Assembly: GCA_021442155.1 (NCBI GenBank)
Contig: CM038221.1
Location: 44,773,648-44,837,647, forward strand
Direction: 5' to 3'
DNA from: Cymbidium sinense
Lineage: Eukaryota; Streptophyta; Magnoliopsida; Asparagales; Orchidaceae
Length of the DNA: 64,000 nucleotides
A program made the translations under genes and the position numbers. Position 1 is the first letter of the stretch. Every line of letters begins with the position of its first letter. Under the pieces are notes generated by a model that had not been told where the DNA came from, searched no databases, and saw nothing but the letters and a program-made list of their open reading frames with translations. Below, in pieces: positions 36,901-49,344 of the stretch.

Positions 36901-39900
36901 TTATCTGAGACCTCCTTGGGGCTACTTAAGCCTCGTGTTCCTAGGATGTCCAGACTATATACTTGTTAACTCCAACATGTAAACATACACATGAATCATG
37001 AAAATAGAACAATCCTTTACCATGTTTAAGTTATAAGTAAAAGTAAATTTCATTAATTATTTATAGCCAACATCAATTTAAATTTTCACATTAGCTTATA
37101 ACTTTAAAAATAATTTGGAATTTATTAGTGATAATAGCCACACCATATAGCAATATTTATCCAACACATGCAACTTAGATATAACCATATTCTTTTGTTT
37201 CTTTTTGAAAACATGAATATGTGACATCAATGACATGCAAATTCATAGTGATTGAAAAGGAAATAACTAAATATTACTACATTATACATTCAATCACATT
37301 AATTCCTAAGGACAATCAAGTCAAACAAAACTCTTTAAGAGTAACCAAAGTTTTCTATGAAATTTAATTTTTGGTGTTTAAATTATTAAAACCTAAAGAG
37401 AAGAAAATACATTTAGTGTTTACCCATCCCATATTGGTGACTTAACATATTTAAGGAAAAGTGATTAAGTAGATTTTATGAATTTATTAGGTTCAAGTCA
37501 ATAAGCAATCAATTTTATTTACCCTTCCCTAAGCTTCTTTAATTTAATTAACTACTTAATCATGAGGTGCCAATGATATGCTTCTAAGAAATTAAAAGTT
37601 GTAATGCACCTAAAGGGACCTATTGCAATTAGGATTCATGCTTAAGACTTAATTAGATTAAGGAAGGAATCTAAGTTAAGTACTCTTATGGTTTTCTCAC
37701 ACCAATGGGTCTATCATAAATTCCTTAATGACTTTATGTTATTAAACATATGAAGGGGATCCCATGAATTATGTTTGAATTATCTGAACCAATTATTAGC
37801 TTAATTTGATTTTTATCTTATCATTAATTTCTTAATTAATCTCTAATTATTACATGTGCTAGTTAACCCTCCTAAAGAAATGCATTTAAAAAATAATAGA
37901 GAGGTCTTAACTATTTCCCTCACTATTCCTACTATTTATAGTGATTAATTATCATTAATCATTTAATTTTTATTATTTAGCAATTTTTATAAATATTAAA
38001 TTGATTAATGAGGGTAATTAAGATTTTAAAATTTTAAATTCTTTATATTACATAGCTAATAATTCCAAAAAAATTATGAGAGCAGAGGACATCCCATAGA
38101 ATCATTCCACCAAATTTGGAATTAATCCCAAGTAATTAAGCCTTAATTTAGGTAATTATCATAAGCCTCAAATCTTAATTAAGCATTGTTCATTGGACAA
38201 AAAATTGAGAATTTTATTTTTCTTGGATTCGCCTCACCTAACTTTTCTAAAATGGGTTTATTTATATTTTCTAGATTTTCTATAATTAGTTATGATTTTT
38301 TATAGTTCTATCCATTTAATTACATTTAATGTCTAATTAACCACTTAAACCATTGGCGCCACATGGACACTAACGAGACAACATCTTCCACGCATGATAG
38401 TTATTTAAAATGTCGAGACTAACTCAACAATGCACGATTTCATCTTGGCCGTTTGATCTTAGATCGAATGGCCAAGATTTATCCCATGGTTTCAAAAGGA
38501 TTAAATTGAAAATTCTAGCACAATTAATCATGTTTATATGTTCTAATTTGTGGAATGGACGGTCAATGATCCATCATCCCCTAAGCATCAAAAGACAGAC
38601 ACCTTCCACCTTCTGCTTCGATCCAAGGTTGGAGCTCGTTTGACGGTGAAATTGACTCTAAAATGTTCAAGGAGAAAATCTACAGTGATCCTCTGGTGGA
38701 AATTGCATGAAATCACATTTTACTTCAAAAAGACCAACACCTATGGAGGAAATCTATGATTGCTAGATTTTTACCATACCATAGCTAAAGACCAGTGGTT
38801 CGTGGACACGGGTAGCTTCATCATGAAGAGATGAAACTCTGTTGAAAACATCACGAGCTGCCTTTTCGCTGATTGCTCTATGGAACAAATGTAGTCATAA
38901 AACTCCCCTAAGTTATTCTATGGATGCCTTTGGTGATCAAATCATTCGAAAATGATTCATTTTGACTCGCCAGAGTGAAGTAAAGGTGCAAGAAGAGTTA
39001 ATTTGGGTTTGGTGGAGATTTGAGAAGTTTGGACGACGAGGCTGGGTTCGCTCAAAGCTTTGTCTCGCCAATGGTGGAATGCACGAGGAGCTCAGGGAAA
39101 GGTCTCACTGCATAATGCTGAGGAAGGTCTTTGTGAAGTTTGAGTCCTTAGGGAGGAGTATGCTTTTCTCCCCAGCTCAACTAAGGGTTGAGATTGGTTC
39201 AAGATTCTGATCCAGCAGGCCTATTTGGTGGAGGTAGGTGGTCAGAGTGGAGCCGAGGTGGCTAATGGTGAGCTGGGAGAGTGGAATGGGCTAGCATGGG
39301 GTGACCAATGGGGTGCCATGGGTGAACTCACCCTCTCATGGCCAAAGGCTGAACCCAATAACCTTGGGTTAGGTTGGGTTAGTGGTCCACTTGTCCAAGA
39401 AAAGCCAAAGGTGGCTGCCAAAGGGTAAAGGGGTGGAGAACCCATCTAAATTGGGATTTTGTCCTATTTGACTGGCTTAGTTCAATGGGTTTGACCCACA
39501 CCGGGTTCACCATGGGTTGGGTCCACTTGGGCAGGCCCATGGTGACCAAAGGATGAGTCATGCTAAGTTTGGTTGGGTTTGGACTTAGTTTGCTTAGGTT
39601 TGGCTCAATTTGACCCATATGGGTCAATTTGGATTTAATTGGAATAAGTTGAGCAATTAGTCAAATTGGGTCAAACCAAGGGTTTGGATGAGTTTAATTG
39701 GTCATTTGGAATGCATTGGTGTAATTGGTTTGATTCAATTTGGGTTGGATTTGGATTTGGCTCATATGGTTCAATTTGGGTCAAATGAGTTGACCAATTT
39801 GACAAAATTGGCTAAATTGGCTTGGGTATGGTTTAGTTGATGATTGTAGGGTGTTCAATGATCAATTTATGTTTGATTAGAGGTATTGGTAGCAGTCATT

Positions 39901-40789
39901 TTGGATTGAAATGAGATTTGGCCTAATTTGGCCATTTAGGTCAAATTGGGTCAACTTGGTTTAAGTAGTCAAATTGATTTGGTTTGACCCAATTGATTGC
40001 AATTGGGTGATCAAGTATGATCAACAATCATTATGGAAAGGATTGAATGAGTTGATTTAATCCAATTTGGGTTGGATTGAAGTTTGGATCAAATTGGTCA
40101 TTTAGGTCGCATTTGGTCAAGTGAACTAACCAATTGGGTTGTTTAGGTTGAATTGGGTTGAGTTGGTACCAATTAAGTATTGACAGGGGTTCAATGATGG
40201 ATTTAGAGCTGATTATTGGCCTTGATTATAACTGCTTTAGGTTTGATTAGGTTTTGGCTCATTTAGACTTTTTGGGTCAAATGGGCTAACTTATGTTGAT
40301 TGAATTTATTTGATTTGATTGGTTTGATTGTAAGTGTTGGAGGAGTTAAAAATGATCTATTGAATGGTTGGAGTGATTGAGAAAATCAAACTAAATTTAA
40401 TTTTCTTGAATGGGTTTTGGGTTGGGTTCATAGAATCATGGTAGAGTTAACTTAGGTAAGGTCTAAGTCAATTTGGCTTGGAGCTTGGATAGAAAATAAA
40501 TTCAAGTGAGATTAATGAACAAGCTTGAGGTTGGTTGTGTTTCATTTATAGGAGTTTAGGTTTGGATGAGTGGCAAGCATGGGTTTTGGTTTAGACCATA
40601 GGATAGGTAGAACTTATTTGTTCTAAGGCATATCTTAGGCTTAGGGTATGCCTCTTAAGTCTCTCAGCTTGGGTTTAGTATTTCTTTAGTCACTAGAAGT
40701 GTCTTATCACTAAGGAGGCCCAAGTGCTTAGAAGGTTTCTAAGTCTAAGATTAGAAGGGTTAATCCTCACTCCAAAAGTGACTTCAACA
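33990..40789 (-). mobile_element. 5' LTR of the second element
   Basis: Read on the - strand, it starts at 40789 with TGTTGAAGTCACTTTTGGAG, the consensus start, and ends near 33990 beside a decayed primer site (about 33975-33990). Length is about 6.8 kb. It carries the W-box block (39480-40300), AATTAA-rich block (37350-38340), duplicated module (36965-36652) and the end region found at 2100-2300. It forms a direct pair with 25999-32356. The flanking 5 bases at 40790 (CACCT) cannot be compared with the other side because that LTR is truncated. Confidence 0.75.
39480..40300 (-). promoter_or_regulatory. W-box-core-rich block in the second element's 5' LTR
   Basis: Repeated GGTCAA, GGGTCAAA and TTGACC in the position equivalent to the blocks of the other copies; short ORFs on both strands nearby (39225-39627) come from this repeat structure and are not genes. 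Confidence 0.4.
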
Positions 40790-41475
40790 CACCTATTTCA
40801 AGTTGGTGATTTCCTCACCTTCTGATCAATGTAATTACTTGATTTATCATGTTCAAGATATTGCTAATGATGCAATTGGTGACACCAAAAGTATTTAAGA
40901 ACTTGCAAGCTCTAATATTGATGGGCTTGTAGCTTGGTGACTCATTAAGTAAAATTATTGTTAAGTTTTAGAGGAAAATATTAAGAATGGAAGGCATAGA
41001 GCCCATTATAAACCAATCTACACTTACTTAAAGCCTAAGAAAATTCTCTTCGGACATGCTTTAAGTCTACAACATGCAAAAAATATTAATTAAGATGTTG
41101 GGGCTTGCCAATAGCCACAAGAAAGTTGAAAGGTATAATAATATGGTCTTTCCAAATCACTAACACTAAGGATATTCCTTAACATAATGACCAAGTAGGA
41201 GATTGCCCAAAAGTGCATAAGGTGGAGAGAAGAATACATTTTAATGCTAGGTCATCCCTATGATCATCAACAAAGGGTGCCTGATGAGGAGGTGCATATA
41301 GATTATAAGTATGCCTCCTAGTAAGTTGAGGGATTGTGAATAACTCAACTGTGTTAAACTATTTTTTGGAATGAGGTGAAATTTATAAGATAATCTTAGA
41401 TTATAGTCATTTTCTCTTTAGAACTTAAATTTTCCTAGTAACTTGATTATCAATAATTAGGCTTTTGGACTTATA
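40790..41475. other. Unassigned DNA right of the second element
   Basis: About 690 bp of AT-rich sequence with no ORF of note and no repeat I can match to other parts of the window. Confidence 0.5.
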
Positions 41476-41483
41476 GATGGACC
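41476..41483. repeat. Target-site duplication of MITE, left
   Basis: GATGGACC, identical to 41881-41888. An exact 8-bp duplication is the signature of hAT-superfamily insertion. Confidence 0.85.
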
Positions 41484-41880
41484 TAGGGGTGTAAACAAGT
41501 CGAAGTCAAGTCAAGTTTTAATTTAATCAAGCTAAGCTTGTTTAAAACCTCTTGAGCTCGAGCTTGATTACCAGGCTCGAGCTCAACTCAATTTAAAGAA
41601 AGTAAAGCTTGAGCTTGACTGGAATGCTCGAGCTCGTTTAAAAGATTGATAAATTATTGAACCAGTAATATGATACATTATAATTATAGTTTGTCATTAT
41701 GTAAACGAGTGGCTTGGTAAGCTACCAAGCCGAGTCAAATCAGGCTTGAACTTCAGCTCAAAATTTTTTGAGCTTGTTTATGAGCTTGAGCTCAGGTGGC
41801 TCGATAAGCTTGGCTCATGAGATCATTAATGAGCCAAGCTCTAGTCAGCTCGCGAGCTAGCTTGACTCACTCACACCCTA
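41484..41880. mobile_element. hAT-type MITE, 397 bp
   Basis: Starts TAGGGGTGTAAACAAGTCG and ends GACTCACTCACACCCTA; the ends are imperfect terminal inverted repeats (TAGGG-TGT with ACACCCTA). Flanked by a perfect 8-bp duplication. The interior is rich in GAGCTCGAGCTTG-like motifs on both strands, which is common among non-autonomous hAT elements of plants. No coding capacity. Confidence 0.85.
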
Positions 41881-41888
41881 GATGGACC
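41881..41888. repeat. Target-site duplication of MITE, right
   Basis: GATGGACC, exact copy of 41476-41483. Confidence 0.85.
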
Positions 41889-44419
41889 CACAAAAGCTTT
41901 TAGTTAGTTCATGTTGAAACACAGATTAAAAAAGTCACTTTTAAATTCAAACTTAACTTGAATTAAATTCAAAATTAAATCCATTGATTCAAAATTTAAT
42001 CTAGGTTGAATCCAAAACTAAACCATGATTCAAACCTTACATATTTATACTTTGGTTAAACTTAATCTCTTTTAAGCTTTAGAAGTTATCTTAGGAGATC
42101 TTAAGCTCATTTTAACCTCATTTATGGACTTAAGATGGTGGTCAACTCTGATTGACCATCACTTGCTAAAATTATCAAAATATATTTTAAAATAAAATTT
42201 ATAATATCTTGAAACTAAGTACTCAATTTACTTTTTTTTTTTCTTTAAGTATGGTTCTTTAATACTTTGGAACTATATTTGAGCAAATGTGGATAATGGA
42301 AAACCTTTTTGACCATGGGACCTAAAATGACCCAATTATGGTCAAATGAATCCAAATTAAGAATTAGACCTCATTTTAGCCTTCAAGTGATTTTGGAATC
42401 ACTTAGGATTTGTTTGATATCTTAGTTGACCATGTTTGATATGTCAGCATAAGATGAGCTGGTGGATACCATATGATAAAACTATTGACTATCTTTAAAA
42501 TTTTAGTTTATAGTGAACTTAATGGGTTTATAAGACACTAAAAATAATACTTGGAAGGAATGTTTAGCAATCAAACTCTATGGTCATGCCCTTTGACCCA
42601 AATGATAGGTATTTTGGAAATTAATTAAATTAGGCCTAAACCAAATTTGAAAAAACATATATAGAAATATTTAAAATAAAATTTTCAAAGTGGAATTAGG
42701 GTCAATTGAATCTAATTACGTTCTAAATCCCATTGACCCAATCATGACCCATTAAAGCCATGTTATTAAAACCAATTTAATGGAAACCTAAACTTTGCTG
42801 AACAATTTTAAAGTGTTTAAAAAAGTTATTTAAATAAACTTCAAATCATTTGGATTTTAATCTAAGCTAAAAAGCCTATGACCCATTATTAACTCATTAG
42901 TGTTAGTAGTAGCAAAATTTACCTCAATGAAACCTAATGTAATTCAAACTTGACTTGTGTTTCATTTAAATCCTAAGTAGTCATTAAACCAAATACAAGC
43001 CAAATTAATTAACCGAGGTGCAACCATTAGGTCAACCTGAGCACACTAATGTGTCATTAGCTAATGTAGCTAATTATATCCCAAACCAACACTCACATTA
43101 TGCATCCTAGTTCCTAAGGTCTAACAAAATTTAATCAAGGCTTTAATGTTCAAGAGTGCTACTATAACTGAATTAAGTGTTCTTCACCCTTTTCTCCTTG
43201 CATCTCATATTATCCCTGGACTCTCTAAACACTAAAGGATAACTCAAATAAATCCTAGCCACTATCCAATCTAACCTAAGGGACTTTTGGTCATACTTAG
43301 CTCATTTGAGCTTAGAACTATGCGGGCTTCAAAAATTAAAAAGGACAATAAGCATTTATAGGTTGTTTGCTACCCAAAGATTCCTTAAAGTAGAAGCAAT
43401 CAATACCCCATTTCCCCTAAGTTATTTAGACACACGAATGACCAATTTGTAGTGAGTAATAACAACTATTCTAGTTTCCACATGCTTGTTGAGGAGGCAA
43501 AAGAGGAGCAACTAAACAAAGCTTTATTTCATCCATATAAAAAATCTTATAAAATATAAATAGATAAAAATAAATGTAGTAAAATTCATGAATTAAACGC
43601 TTACCTATTAAATATATGATTATAAAATAGTCAAATAAATGGAAGGTCCTATTGACATTTTTTGTTATCAATTGACATTTATTATTCTTTACTCTTAGTG
43701 CTACATATTTTCTTCTAAGCCTTAAAGAACTCTTCTCAAAGGAGTCTCTAGTGTGGTCATTTATTAGCTTCAGCAAGCTAAGCTACTTTCATATTCAACC
43801 AAGTATCCTTACTTGGTGGTTTATAGTTTAACCTAATCAAAATATATGCCATGTATCTCCATCTGATGGCACCATTATTATGATAATATGCTTCACTTTA
43901 AAGAATGAAGGTTAGATTGATGCGTACAAATAATTTTTATCTCTTATTATAAAAGTATTATCTTACATTTTTGATAGTTGGATAGCTTCTTTAAAAGATA
44001 TTAAATATTTTAAATTAAAATTCAAGGCTATTAAATATATTAGAAGTAAATTCAAAGACATAAGCATTAGTATCAAGTTTTTTTAATTATTATAGATATC
44101 ATACAAGCTCCCATTTGTAATTTTTATATTTTATGGAGGAAATCTCTCAAGTTATGTGCACTAATACATGATTACCTATATTTAATTTTTTTATATTCCT
44201 TTACTCAACATACTTAGCATTTTGTAATTCTAATTATGTTTTTTTATATTTTCATGGAAGATATTGAAATCACATGCAATTGTGTATGCTGGATTAGGAT
44301 ATGTATGAATGGGTATGTTAAATAAACAACAAACCTTTTAGGACCATAGTTATAAACTATTTTAAAAGTAGATTTATTATTTATTTTAAAAATAGTGCTA
44401 TTACATATACATTCAATAA
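41889..44419. other. Unassigned AT-rich DNA
   Basis: No recognised gene or element. A 101-codon ORF on the - strand (43776-43471) has a hydrophobic, Ile/Tyr-rich middle of the kind random AT-rich DNA gives, and I see no family in it. The stretch 42100-43000 has scattered GACCCA motifs and may be very old retrotransposon DNA. Confidence 0.4.
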
Positions 44420-44960
44420 TATGTGGGATAAAATCTATCTTCTAGATTCTTTTCAACGAAATATCTTAATAAGTTTCCTAAAGTTCTATTAATAACCTCA
44501 ATTTGGCCATGTATTTTACTATGAAATGTAGAAAAGAATTTCAACTAGCATCTTTATGAGAAACTATGGTGGGAGGAAGTCTATATAGTTTTAGAATCTT
44601 ACTAAAAAAATTATTGTTATATATGATGCATCATTGGATTTTGTGTAAGCCAAGAAGTAAGAAATCTTAGAGAATTAGTCAACTACAACAAATATGATTT
44701 TGTGCAAGTCAAGAATTAAGGTATCTTAGAGAACTAGTCAACTACAACAAATATGTCTTCTAAGTGTTTTTTGAAGGCTTAAAATAAAGTTCATAGGTAT
44801 GTCCTCCTAAGGTCTACTAAGGATAAGTAAGGCTATATACTTTTCTAATTTTTGTTCAGCAGCCTTAACCTAACGACAAGTATAACATTGTGTCACTATC
44901 CTTTCAATGTCTCTTTTTAAATAAGGACAATAAACTTATGTTCAAGTAGGATTTTAGTGT
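44420..44960 (-). pseudogene. Chromovirus-type Ty3/gypsy integrase fragment, heavily decayed
   Basis: On the - strand, in order: LKRDIERIVTQCYTC (end of the zinc-binding part), a SRPWEDIPMNF segment, the IFVVVD core start followed by a stop and FSK, and, after a deletion, HGQIEVINRTLGNLLR near the end of the core, where the catalytic Glu (E in QIEV) is kept. This pattern is characteristic of integrases of plant chromoviruses, a different lineage from the Tat element at 14250-15327. Surrounding protease, RT and LTRs were not found. Confidence 0.75.
44640..44760 (-). repeat. Two-copy tandem duplication of about 61 bp within the integrase relic
   Basis: 44640-44700 and 44701-44760 share TCTTAGAGAAYTAGTCAACT and ACAACAAATATG. 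The duplicated part encodes the start of the integrase core (IFVVVD), so the duplication arose after or during decay. Confidence 0.75.
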
Positions 44961-47900
44961 TAATCTATTCTAAGTGCTTTCCCAAAGTATCTTGCTATCA
45001 CTCCTAACTTTGTATATATAATAAAGAATTCTCTCATGGATGCCTTGTTGGTTGAAAGCCATCTCATGATTATTTAAATACTCTTCACTTATGCTATCTG
45101 TGTTATTAGGTTATAAAATCAATGGTGGATTTTATGTTATAGAGTTCATGCTTAGACTTAGGCAGGTCAGTTCATGATCAAGTCGTACAACCTATTGATT
45201 TTTTTTTCTCATTTTGCAAGGTCATTTCTTCAACTATTCCAATTGAATTATCTATATAATCTTGACAAGTAGATTTAGGTGGCATATTTTTGTAAAAAAA
45301 AATAGAATGTTAAATGACTTATTATTAAAATGATTTTGATATAAATATGACATTTTTTATTAATAATAAATATGATGCAAAAAATTTTAAAGTGATAGAA
45401 ATCTTCAATTTAATATACATAATAATAGGAGAAATAAAGTTATTAATGTGTAGCCACTTCATCTTTAAATAAAATCTTAAGTAATATAATTTTAATTTTC
45501 AAGGAGTGTTTACAACCTATTTAAAAGGTTTAAATGTGAACACTCTCTTACCAAATGTGACATTAAGAGACTTAAATTTATGTGTAGGTTCACAGGGTTA
45601 GGCTAGGTTTTATAAGTGCTGCTAACTATTTGTAGTAACACAAAGGCTCATAAGATTGCCAACCATATGCATTATACTTGGTGTTTTACAAAGGAAAGCG
45701 ATAATACCAATAAATAAAATTACTCGAAATTAAAATTACAAAGACTCACCTTGCTATGATTCAATTTTCATCACTTTCAAACAATTTCTCCTTGCTCCAA
45801 ACCTTGAAAATTTGAACAAGAAGCATGCTTTTTTAAAACCCTGGCTTATACTAATCTTGGAGTGACCAATGCTTAGCTTATCTTAATGGGACCAAATTTA
45901 ATTTGAGGACTTTTCCAAGAATACTAGAAATACTATGTATGACTTGGAAGAGTTAAATATAGTATGGAGTTTAGGATTTAATTACTTCATACACTATAAC
46001 ACCACCCTACTTGAGGACTACCAATTATGCCTTCCTTGATATGGTATTGCAACAAAATATAACTCTAAGACTTAAAACCACTTAAAAAAAGTAAGAGAAT
46101 ATGTATAAATGATCTTTATAAAGTTTCATGAATTTTGGAGTTAAGGAGATACTTTTTTTTTTTTAGATTTCTTAAAATGATTGGGTCCTAACTAATCTTA
46201 GTGTAGCCAAGTAGACATACTAGGATTTAGGGCTTTAGTGAACTATGTTTTAGTGAGTGGTCAATAATACATGTAGAATGTTACTAGATGTTTAGATGTG
46301 ATCTTGTATTTCATAAATTTTAAAAGTGTTTAAGAGATACTAAATGGCCTTTGGAGTAAGACAATGTCCTTGTTTAGGCATATCTTGGTGATAGCTATGA
46401 TGTTTTTTAAAGGTTTCTAAGAAAAATAATTTAAAGAAATAATTTTTTATAATGGGGAAGCGAAAAAAAGAACATCAAAAAAATAATAAGTAAACTAATC
46501 ACATAAAATTTTAAAACACTCATCCTAATTATTTAATTTAAAGGGATCACCACCATTCTTTACTCTTAGAATATAACTCAAAATTTATTTCAATAACACC
46601 ATGAAACTCTTCTTTCCACAACTATCACACATTTAAAGTCCATAAAATAAAGGGAATTTTAAATTATATATATATATATATATATATATAAGGAGAAGGT
46701 ATCAAAGGGAAGGAGCCAACATGTAACTACCACTCTAAAACTTCTTAGTTGGCTCCTTCTAAATGGACCCAAATGCATCTAATATTTCATGGCTACCTAT
46801 ATATAAAATAAAAAAATAATTTATGTAGAAAATGTTATTTAGGAAGCTCAAAATGGCCTATTAAACCAAAGATTCCATAATATTAAATGTTTCTATATAT
46901 TTATGAATGATGTTGAATCTTGTGAAGTTACTGCAATGCACCTTGTAATCAACTCAGTTTTCTTCACTCATATTTATATGCAATGGTTAAGAAGCATTAA
47001 TATAAGAAATTCAACATTTAGGCAAGACCACTTAAATTGCATAACAAAATTTTTAAAATGGTTTGTGTAAAATGAATATTCTTAGCTAGATTTTAGCTAT
47101 TTAATTACATAGGTTACAAATATAGACTTTTTAAGTAAGGGTGGATTTGTTACTTATTGACATCGCTAACATTTGCCTAGTTCTAGCTAGTAGCTTTGAA
47201 ACCTTGGGCAAATAGTCTTGGGACTTTGGGAAAATAGAATGACTTTTTCCAATTTTTGGACTTTGTATGATCAATTAGATAGTTTAAGATGGCTTCTAAC
47301 ATGATGAGGTCAACATGCTTGATCATGGTGACTTTAATTAGCAATATAATAGGTAGACGCTGATTTTATTCGTTTGTCCTATAATTTTATTAAGTATTAT
47401 TCAGTCTATTTATAATGATTAATATAAAATTAAAATCATAAATAACTAATGGTAAATTGAGTTGTTTAAAATTTAATATTTAATATAAAAAAATACATTA
47501 TAGCTAATGCATGGTAACCCACATAAGATAGCGGCATTACTGAGAAGAAGAAGAAAGCCAACTTCAAGCATTTAGCGATTTAGGTTATACTCATAGGAGC
47601 AAATGCACTCTTATGTCATTTAGCAACTAAATTCTTGTTGAGTTTTAAGAAATCTATGATGAAAAAAAAAATATTTTTAATGTGACCTAATGATGATAAT
47701 TAGAAAGTTATGATTTTATTTTTGTAAAATAAAAAAATTAAATACTCACTGTAATTTCTTCTTACAATAATTTCTTCATATAATAGCTTCTTTTACAATA
47801 ATTTCACTATTATTTTTTTATACAACTATAGTCTATAGTTATCCCAAATAGACCATCTGCACTAACCTTAACTTTATTTCATTGTTTCAAATATCATTAA

Positions 47901-48317
47901 TGCTTATTTCTTTCATTTTTCATACATTATTTGTAAATTTATGTATTTTTTAACTATTTCAGATCGGATTATATTTAAAAATTTAGATGTTTTAATAAAT
48001 TATAATGAATAATGAAAAAATACTATATAGATATATATGTTTTTTTAAAGAAAAAAATGAGATTTTATTCTTATTAAAAAAAAGGATGATCGTGATGATT
48101 TGATAAAAATTTTCAATTTCCATAAGAATTAAGTAAAAAATCAATAGAAAATGATATTTATTTATATTTCTTTAATTATTATATTTTTCTATTTATTATA
48201 TTTAAATCAATAATCCTATATAAAATTACAAAATAAAATGCATTAATAACCTCACGACAATTTCCTTCGAAACAAATAAACCCTTAAAGGGTCTGTATTA
48301 AAGATCACGAGGATATA
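44961..48317. other. Unassigned AT-rich DNA
   Basis: No gene or element recognised. It may include further decayed parts of the chromovirus. A dinucleotide run is listed separately. Confidence 0.4.
46664..46690. repeat. (TA)n microsatellite
   Basis: Uninterrupted TA run of about 27 bp. Confidence 0.9.
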
Positions 48318-48419
48318 TAGGGCTGCAAATAAGCTTAGTGTTCAACAAGTTACTCATGATTTAGTTCGATCAAAGCTCATTTATGATCATTTAATTAACT
48401 AGTTGAACGAGCTTGAACA
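48318..48419. mobile_element. Left part of a hAT-like fragment split by the MULE
   Basis: Begins TAGGGCTGCAAATAAGC, resembling the MITE end at 41484, and contains GAGCTTGAAC and related motifs. The sequence resumes right of the MULE at 54392 with AAGCTTGAAC, AAGCTCATT and GCTCGATTAAG motifs. I could not find its other terminus, so limits and class are tentative. Confidence 0.4.
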
Positions 48420-48428
48420 TATTTATAA
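48420..48428. repeat. Target-site duplication of MULE, left
   Basis: TATTTATAA, identical to 54383-54391. A 9-bp duplication is diagnostic of Mutator-like insertion. Confidence 0.9.
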
Positions 48429-48520
48429 GGGATTATTTTTAAAATAGGCTTAGTGTTAATTGTAATTAGCAGTTTAGGCACAAAAATTTTTTTTTAGCAA
48501 AATAGGCCTAGTTGTCCGCA
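48429..48520. repeat. MULE terminal inverted repeat, left
   Basis: Starts GGGATTATTTTTAAAATAGG and pairs almost perfectly with 54382-54291 for about 85 bp (single differences such as C/T near 48470). Inside it, a GC-rich stretch with GACGA and CGTC motifs continues to about 48650 and is more loosely matched at the right end. Confidence 0.9.
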
Positions 48521-49344
48521 TAACGATGACGACATGGACGATGAAGCCCGCGGCCGTCGCTTGATCGACGACGGTTATCGCTGCTGGTCGAAACGGACGA
48601 TGGATGCTGATGCCGTCATCCGTTTGACGGACTACTGGCTACGGTTTAAATTTTTTTAAAAAAAATGTGTAGCAATCTCAAAACAGGAATAGCAATATGA
48701 AAATTTTCCCATGAAGGACACTTTAGTGGCTTAGCCTGCATGCTCATTCAGCACATTCAAGCCTCCTACTAGAAATAAATATCACGGCATATCGCTTATG
48801 CTTTATTGATTCATGATATTATGAGAAAGAAGATGATCTATATGCTTTCAATAAACATAAGAGAACTGCTCAGTTCAAACTAAAGAAAGTATCCAGGATG
48901 CCATATTTAGGCTGAACAATGATGTTTTAACATACATAAATTTGCCGTTTAAATGGAATGCCGCTCAACCGAGAAATAGCTCATGCCATAAAACATGAAT
49001 ACAAATTAACCTACATGAAAGGCAACCTAATAAAGTCCTTCTATGATGCAAGTTAGAAATAATAAAGTTAGAAGGTTCAAGCGCAAGGTACTCTAAAGCT
49101 AAGAACCTGACAATAGCATCAAATGCACTGTGAGATTAACACCAAATTGCCTTCCACATGATAAATGAAATACATATAGTAAAAAATGAATAAATTATTT
49201 CTAGAAAGAAAATAATAAAAATAAAAGGTTTACTTGTTTCATATAATAACCACGAAGTACACATACAACAAAATGTAATCCCGTATGGACATAATATAAT
49301 AGTACATCTGACTATCTTCGATGATGCCTACGATGCGGTATCGC
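48521..49344. other. MULE left internal non-coding region
   Basis: First about 130 bp GC-rich with CGTC/GACG motifs, then about 700 bp of AT-rich DNA downstream of the PMD gene. No gene recognised; a captured host fragment cannot be excluded. Confidence 0.4.

Noticed and set aside
39225..39627. Overlapping ORFs on both strands
   Set aside because: They lie in the LTR at the GGTCAA-rich block; proline, tryptophan and glycine runs follow from the repeat sequence.
43471..43776. 101-codon ORF on the - strand
   Set aside because: No recognised motif; Ile/Tyr-rich middle typical of AT-rich random DNA; no coding neighbours.
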